A program made the translations under genes and the position numbers. Positions 38,664 to 42,493 of a stretch of 42,493 nt of DNA are shown one piece after another (position 1 is the first letter of the stretch; each line of letters begins with the position of its first letter). The notes under the pieces are model-generated. The model had not been told where the DNA came from, searched no databases, and worked only from the letters and a program-made list of their open reading frames with translations. The stretch lies in assembly GCA_002327305.1 (NCBI GenBank), contig DCUZ01000018.1:1-42493 (forward strand), read 5' to 3'. This DNA is from Holophagales bacterium UBA2201. Lineage in GTDB: Bacteria; Acidobacteriota; Thermoanaerobaculia; UBA2201.

Positions 38664-39429
38664 AAGAAAGGGTGAACCCATCCCCCAAATATACCCGCTT
38701 GACTTCCGGGTCCCGGGAGAGGGTTCCGGGGGAGCCGGTGCGGAAGATCCTCCCCCCGTTGATTATATAGGCGCGGTCGGTGATTTTCAAGGTTTCGCGG
38801 ACATTGTGGTCGGTGATGAGGATTCCTATGCCCCGGTCCCGCAGCTGCTGGATGACCCGCTGGAGGTCAATGACGGCGATGGGATCAATGCCCGCGAAAG
38901 GCTCGTCCAGCAGGAGGAAGCGCGGGGTGAGCACCAGGGCGCGGGCGATCTCCACCCGCCGGCGCTCGCCGCCGGAGAGGGTCTCCCCCCGTTGGCGGGC
39001 CAGCGCGGCCACCCCCATCTCCTCCAGGAGGGCCCGGGCCCGGGTGTGCCGCTCCGCGGACGACAGGCCCAGCTGTTCCAGGACCAGGAGGAGGTTCTCC
39101 TCCACCGTCAATTTCCGGAAGATGGAGGACTCCTGGGGAAGGTAGACGATCCCGAGCCGGGCGCGCTTGAAGACCGGAAGGTCGGTCAGGGGGAAGTCGT
39201 TGAACCTCACGGTCCCCGCGTTGGGGGGGATGAAGCCCGAGATCATGTGGAAGGTGGTGGTTTTTCCCGAACCGTTGGGGCCCAAGAGGCCCACCACCTC
39301 GCCCCCCGTAACTTCCAGGGCGATGTCCTGGACCACCCAGCGCCTCCCATAGCGCTTGGAAAGCCCCTTCGCCTCCAGCCGGTCGCCGGCGGAGTCGGGG
39401 AGTCGGGGGATCTGGTATGCTTCTTGCAT
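38662..39429 (-). CDS. lptB: LPS export ABC transporter ATP-binding protein LptB
   Basis: 255 residues. LptB powers extraction of LPS from the inner membrane with LptF and LptG. Walker A is GPNGSGKTT (50-58), the signature LSGGE is at 150-154 and Walker B LLLDEP at 171-176. The order lptB then rpoN then hpf is conserved in many proteobacteria, which supports LptB over the closely related LivG/LivF proteins. No lptA or lptC is found upstream; instead cphA lies upstream, 221 bases away. A TATAAT box stands eight bases before the ATG. Confidence 0.92.
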   Translation of the reverse strand: MQEAYQIPRLPDSAGDRLEAKGLSKRYGRRWVVQDIALEVTGGEVVGLLGPNGSGKTTTFHMISGFIPPNAGTVRFNDFPLTDLPVFKRARLGIVYLPQESSIFRKLTVEENLLLVLEQLGLSSAERHTRARALLEEMGVAALARQRGETLSGGERRRVEIARALVLTPRFLLLDEPFAGIDPIAVIDLQRVIQQLRDRGIGILITDHNVRETLKITDRAYIINGGRIFRTGSPGTLSRDPEVKRVYLGDGFTLS

Positions 39430-39437
39430 CGGCTTCC

Positions 39438-39443
39438 ATTATA
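39438..39443 (-). promoter_or_regulatory. -10 box before lptB, leaderless candidate
   Basis: TATAAT on the minus strand ends eight bases before ATG 39429, so transcription would start one or two bases from the start codon. The -35 position is poor. The remaining gap up to the cphA stop (39651) is GC-rich and shows no clear terminator or RNA gene. Confidence 0.5.
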
Positions 39444-39650
39444 CCGCCAACGGAGGGGAAAGGCGATGGGGACGGAGGCGGGGAAGGGGCCGATCGCCGG
39501 GCGGAGGGGGATCCCGTCCCGCCCGAACCCCCGGCCCGCCCCCTCAAGACAGGGGAGGGATGGGCGAGGACGGATGCCGGACCCGATCCCTCCCAAGCGC
39601 CGTGCGTCTTTTCGGCGACCTTTCGCAACGGCAGGTTGAGGGAAATCCGG

Positions 39651-42299
39651 CTACGCGTTCTCCTCCACGGGAGGCGTCGAGAGGGGCTCCAGCCGTTCCT
39701 TGGTCTCGTAGACGAACTGGATGGCCTTCTTGACGCGTCCCGTCATGTAGACCACCAGGTCGCCGGGGCGGGCCTGCTCGAGGGCCGCGGCGAGGGCCTC
39801 GAACTCATCCAGGACCGTGGAGCGCTTCTCCCGGTCGAACCCCGCCGTATCGAACCCCCGGTCCAAGATCGCCGCGATCTCCCCCGGCTGGCGGCCCCTC
39901 AGGTCCTTGTCCTCGTAGAGGATGACCCGGTCCGCCACCTTGGCCGAGATCTGGGCCAGGAGGGCGATGTCCTCGTCGCGGCGGTCCCCCACGGCGTCCA
40001 GGACCAGCACCCGCCGCTTGTAATCCAGTTTCGCGATGAGGTCGCAGATGTTGGCGTACGCCCTGGGATTGTGGGCGTAGTCGATCATCACGTCGAACCC
40101 CTTCATGGGGATGATGTTCATCCGGCCCGGGGTCTGCGACGGGGAGGGGAAGAACGAGGCGAGCCCGGCCTTGATCTCCTCCACCTTCAACTTCAGCGCG
40201 TAGCACGCGGCCACGGCGGCCATGGCGTTCTGGATGTTGAAGTAGGCCTTCCCTTCGAGGGTGATGGGGATCTCGTAGGCGCGGGCCACCGGGATGACGG
40301 CGTCGCCGTCCAGGATGGTGATGGTGCCGTTCTGGTACACCAGCGCCGTCCCTCCGTCCTCGACGTGCGCCAGGACGACGGGGTTCTGCGGATTGAGGGA
40401 GAACCAGACCACCTTCTCCGTGCACTGCGCGGCCATCTCGCGGCACCACTTGTCCTCCGCGTTGAGGACCGAGGTGCCGCCCCGGCGCACCGTCTCAACG
40501 ACGATGGACTTGAGGCGGGCGAGCTCCTCCACCGTTTCGATGAACCCCAGCCCCAGGTGGTCCGCCGCCACGTTGAGGCAGACCCCCACGTCCGCCGTTC
40601 CGTAGCCCAGGCCGGCGCGGAGGAGGCCGCCCCGGGCCGTCTCGAAGACCGCGCAGTCCACCGTGGGGTCCTGCAGGATGAGGCGGGCCGAGCGGGGGCC
40701 GCTGGTGTCCCCCTCGAGAACGGCCCGGTCGCGGATGTAGATGCCGTCGGTGGTGGTCATCCCCACGGTGTGGCCCCTCCCCTTGAGGATGTGGTTGATC
40801 AGCCGCACCGTGGTGGTCTTGCCGTTGGTGCCGGTGACCGAGACGATGGGGATGTCGTGCTTGGAGCCGGCGGGATAGAGCATGTCCAGGATGGGAGCCC
40901 CGACGTTGCGGGGCTTCCCTTCGGAAGGGTTGAGGTGCATGCGCAGGCCGGGGGCGGCGTTGACCTCGATGATGACGCCGCCGTTCTTGATGATCGGGGT
41001 CTCCAGGGTGGGGGCCAGGACGTCGAGGCCGGCGATGTCGAGGCCGATGATGCGGGCCACCCGCTCGAACATGAACCGGTTGGCCGGATGGACCTTGTGG
41101 GAGACGTCGAAGGCCATCCCGCCGGTGGAGAGGTTGGCCGTCCGCTCCAGATAGAACCGCTCGTCGGCGGCCAGGACGGTTTCGGGGGTGTAGCCCTTCT
41201 CGGCCATCAGGATCTCGGTGATGGGCGAGATGCCGAGGAGGGTCATGAAATTCTCGTGCCCCCGCCCGCGCTTGGGGTTGCGGTTCTCGATCTCGATCAG
41301 CTCGAGGAGGGTGTGCGTGCCGTCGCCGACGATGCGGGCGGGGATGCGGTGGGCCGCGGCGATGAAGCGGCCGTCCACGAGGAGGATGCGGTAGTCGTTG
41401 CCGACCATCATCTTCTCCACCACGACCTTGGAGGAGACGGCGATGGCGCGCTCGAACGCCGCCTTCAACTCCTGCTCGTCCTTGATGCCGATGGTGATCC
41501 CCTTGCCGTGGTGGCCGTCGAAGGGCTTCACCACCAGCGGATAGCCCAGGTGGCCGGCGTCCTCCAGGGCGTGCTCGAACTTCCGGGCGATGGTCCCCGG
41601 CGGGACGGGGATGCCGTTGTCCTCCAGCATCATCTTGGTCAGTTTCTTGTTGGAGGCGGTCTCCGCCGCGATGAGGGAGGTGTTGGAGGTCAGCGAGGCC
41701 TGGATCCGCTTCTGGTGCTTCCCCTCGCCCAGTTGGACCAGGTTGTAGTCGTCGAGGCGGATGACGGTGATGTCGCGGCGGCGCGCCTCGTCCACGATGG
41801 CCATGGTGGAGGGCCCCAGGTAATGGTCGTCCCGGATCCCCTTGATCTCGCTGATGACGCCGTCGATGTCCAGGTCCTCGTCGGGGGCGCCGTCCACGAT
41901 CCCCTGGACGATGCGGACGCACTCCTCCCCCACGAAGATGCCGGCGTCCTCCACCCAGTACTCGAAGACGACCTGGTAGAGCCCCGGCTGCTTCGTGGGA
42001 AAGGTCTTGCAGAAGGTGGTGTCCATGTAGGCCAGGTACTGGAGTTCGATGGCGATGTGCTCGATGACATGGTAGAGGGGGGTCCCCTCGTTCATGATCT
42101 TGACCAGCCCGCCCGCGTCCTTCTCGGTGCACCGGTGCTCCTTGAGGGAGGGGAGGAGCTGGACCAGGCGGTCCGTGAATCCCGGGACCTGATTGGTGAG
42201 GACGCCGTCCAGGTTCTCCATGTCGAGAAGCATCCTCACCGCCGGTTTCTTGCTCCAGAAATTGGCCCCCTGCAGAGCGCGGATCTCGACGATTCTCAT
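39651..42299 (-). CDS. cphA: Cyanophycin synthetase
   Basis: 882 residues from ATG 42299, with GGGAGG six bases upstream; the longer frame from 42398 runs through the promoter and is rejected. CphA polymerises aspartate and arginine into cyanophycin with ATP. The N-terminal domain (1-160) is followed by an ATP-grasp domain (VVKPFDGHHGKGITIGIKD; NAAPGLRMHLNPSEGKPRNV) and a Mur-ligase-like domain with P-loop GTNGKTTT (from Gly490), TTDGIYI and DVMIDYAHNP. Length and domain order fit CphA1. No cyanophycinase (cphB) or isoaspartyl dipeptidase is in the window, so degradation must be encoded elsewhere if the polymer is a store. It is a single-gene unit with a consensus promoter. Confidence 0.95.
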   Translation of the reverse strand: MRIVEIRALQGANFWSKKPAVRMLLDMENLDGVLTNQVPGFTDRLVQLLPSLKEHRCTEKDAGGLVKIMNEGTPLYHVIEHIAIELQYLAYMDTTFCKTFPTKQPGLYQVVFEYWVEDAGIFVGEECVRIVQGIVDGAPDEDLDIDGVISEIKGIRDDHYLGPSTMAIVDEARRRDITVIRLDDYNLVQLGEGKHQKRIQASLTSNTSLIAAETASNKKLTKMMLEDNGIPVPPGTIARKFEHALEDAGHLGYPLVVKPFDGHHGKGITIGIKDEQELKAAFERAIAVSSKVVVEKMMVGNDYRILLVDGRFIAAAHRIPARIVGDGTHTLLELIEIENRNPKRGRGHENFMTLLGISPITEILMAEKGYTPETVLAADERFYLERTANLSTGGMAFDVSHKVHPANRFMFERVARIIGLDIAGLDVLAPTLETPIIKNGGVIIEVNAAPGLRMHLNPSEGKPRNVGAPILDMLYPAGSKHDIPIVSVTGTNGKTTTVRLINHILKGRGHTVGMTTTDGIYIRDRAVLEGDTSGPRSARLILQDPTVDCAVFETARGGLLRAGLGYGTADVGVCLNVAADHLGLGFIETVEELARLKSIVVETVRRGGTSVLNAEDKWCREMAAQCTEKVVWFSLNPQNPVVLAHVEDGGTALVYQNGTITILDGDAVIPVARAYEIPITLEGKAYFNIQNAMAAVAACYALKLKVEEIKAGLASFFPSPSQTPGRMNIIPMKGFDVMIDYAHNPRAYANICDLIAKLDYKRRVLVLDAVGDRRDEDIALLAQISAKVADRVILYEDKDLRGRQPGEIAAILDRGFDTAGFDREKRSTVLDEFEALAAALEQARPGDLVVYMTGRVKKAIQFVYETKERLEPLSTPPVEENA

Positions 42300-42369
42300 G
42301 CGTTCCTCCCTTGGGGTTCCGTCCGGGACGCCCGAGGGGCGGGCCCCGTGGCTGCGAACCTCGATGATT

Positions 42370-42398
42370 ATCATACCCACCGCCGGAACCCTTGTCAA
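42370..42398 (-). promoter_or_regulatory. Consensus promoter of cphA
   Basis: TTGACA (42393-42398) and TATGAT (42370-42375) on the minus strand are 17 bases apart. Transcription would start near 42363, leaving a leader of about 64 bases before the ATG. It is the best match to the housekeeping sigma consensus in the window. Confidence 0.85.
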
Positions 42399-42424
42399 TT
42401 GAAGGAGTTGGGAGGGAGGGGGCG

Positions 42425-42453
42425 TTGCCCGGGAAGGGGGGATGTGGTAAAAT
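42425..42453 (+). promoter_or_regulatory. Promoter of the tRNA at the window end
   Basis: TTGCCC (42425-42430), a 17-base spacer and TAAAAT (42448-42453) preceded by TGG as extended -10. It ends 15 bases before the tRNA 5' end. It is divergent from the cphA promoter with 26 bases between the two boxes. Confidence 0.7.
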
Positions 42454-42468
42454 CATGGCGCCCAAGAC

Positions 42469-42493
42469 GGGCCGTTAGCTCAGGTGGTAGAGC
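42469..42493 (+). tRNA. 5' part of a tRNA, probably Lys, cut by the window edge
   Basis: GGGCCGT forms the 5' acceptor strand, followed by TA, the D stem GCTC, loop AGGTGGT, A and GAGC, so 25 bases of a tRNA are present. The anticodon is outside the window. The 5' end resembles bacterial tRNA-Lys; Ile or others are possible. Confidence 0.8.

Noticed and set aside
42300..42398. N-terminal extension of CphA to ATG 42398
   Set aside because: It overlaps the TTGACA-17-TATGAT promoter, and the known CphA N-terminus begins at the ATG at 42299 behind GGGAGG.

Overview
The window is a GC-rich bacterial chromosome segment with no phage, insertion sequence or CRISPR array. A long-form HPF, an lptB-rpoN-hpf-ptsN-hprK-rapZ-PTS run, a large TonB-dependent receptor with a carboxypeptidase-regulatory-like N-terminus, a sulfatase-fold/TPR fusion and a TIGR04442-like protein together suggest a diderm from Acidobacteriota or a related deltaproteobacterial-type lineage. 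This placement is inference from gene content; no rRNA is present.

Layout. 66-4314 (+): a large secreted protein with calcium-binding-type Asp repeats, an intrinsic terminator, then a pseudo-receiver/PilZ protein. 4446-13754 (-): a compact six-gene operon behind a clear sigma70-type promoter. It encodes a STAS antagonist, a Cache-HAMP-SpoIIE phosphatase with its own HATPase domain, an HATPase-GNAT fusion, a LuxE-type acyl-protein synthetase, a LuxC-PaaK fusion and an MFS transporter. 13982-16964 (-): a GH57 4-alpha-glucanotransferase overlapping galT. 17137-21305 (+): the TIGR04442-like protein overlapping a sulfatase-fold/TPR protein. 21469-25092 (-): a TonB-dependent receptor followed by a small secreted protein. 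25222-28928 (+): a MASE1-like/GAF/HD-GYP protein and YchF. 28977-39429 (-): the lptB-rpoN-PTS run, a cupin gene, a secreted coiled-coil protein, miaB and a methyltransferase. 39651-42299 (-): cyanophycin synthetase. 42469-end (+): the 5' part of a tRNA, cut by the window edge.

The most interesting system is the 4446-13754 operon. It joins a complete partner-switching set (antagonist, phosphatase and two intact RsbW-like ATPase domains) to a LuxC/LuxE-type fatty-acid activation and reduction set that lacks luciferase genes, plus a transporter. The simplest model is an externally sensed signal controlling production of a fatty aldehyde or an acyl-enzyme product. I know of no described pathway with this composition.

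The 31-39 kb operon is a regulatory phosphotransferase chain: EI, HPr with His15 and Ser46, HPr kinase, EIIA-Ntr and EIIA-Man, with no EIIB or EIIC sugar permease in the window. It is linked to sigma-54, ribosome hibernation and LPS export. Most neighbours overlap by 4-14 bases, so translation is probably coupled. The rpoN reading frame has no ATG, GTG or TTG at its conserved N-terminus and appears to start at CTG behind a near-perfect Shine-Dalgarno. Several promoters can be read directly, and three genes have a -10 box only 7-8 bases before the start codon, suggesting leaderless transcripts.
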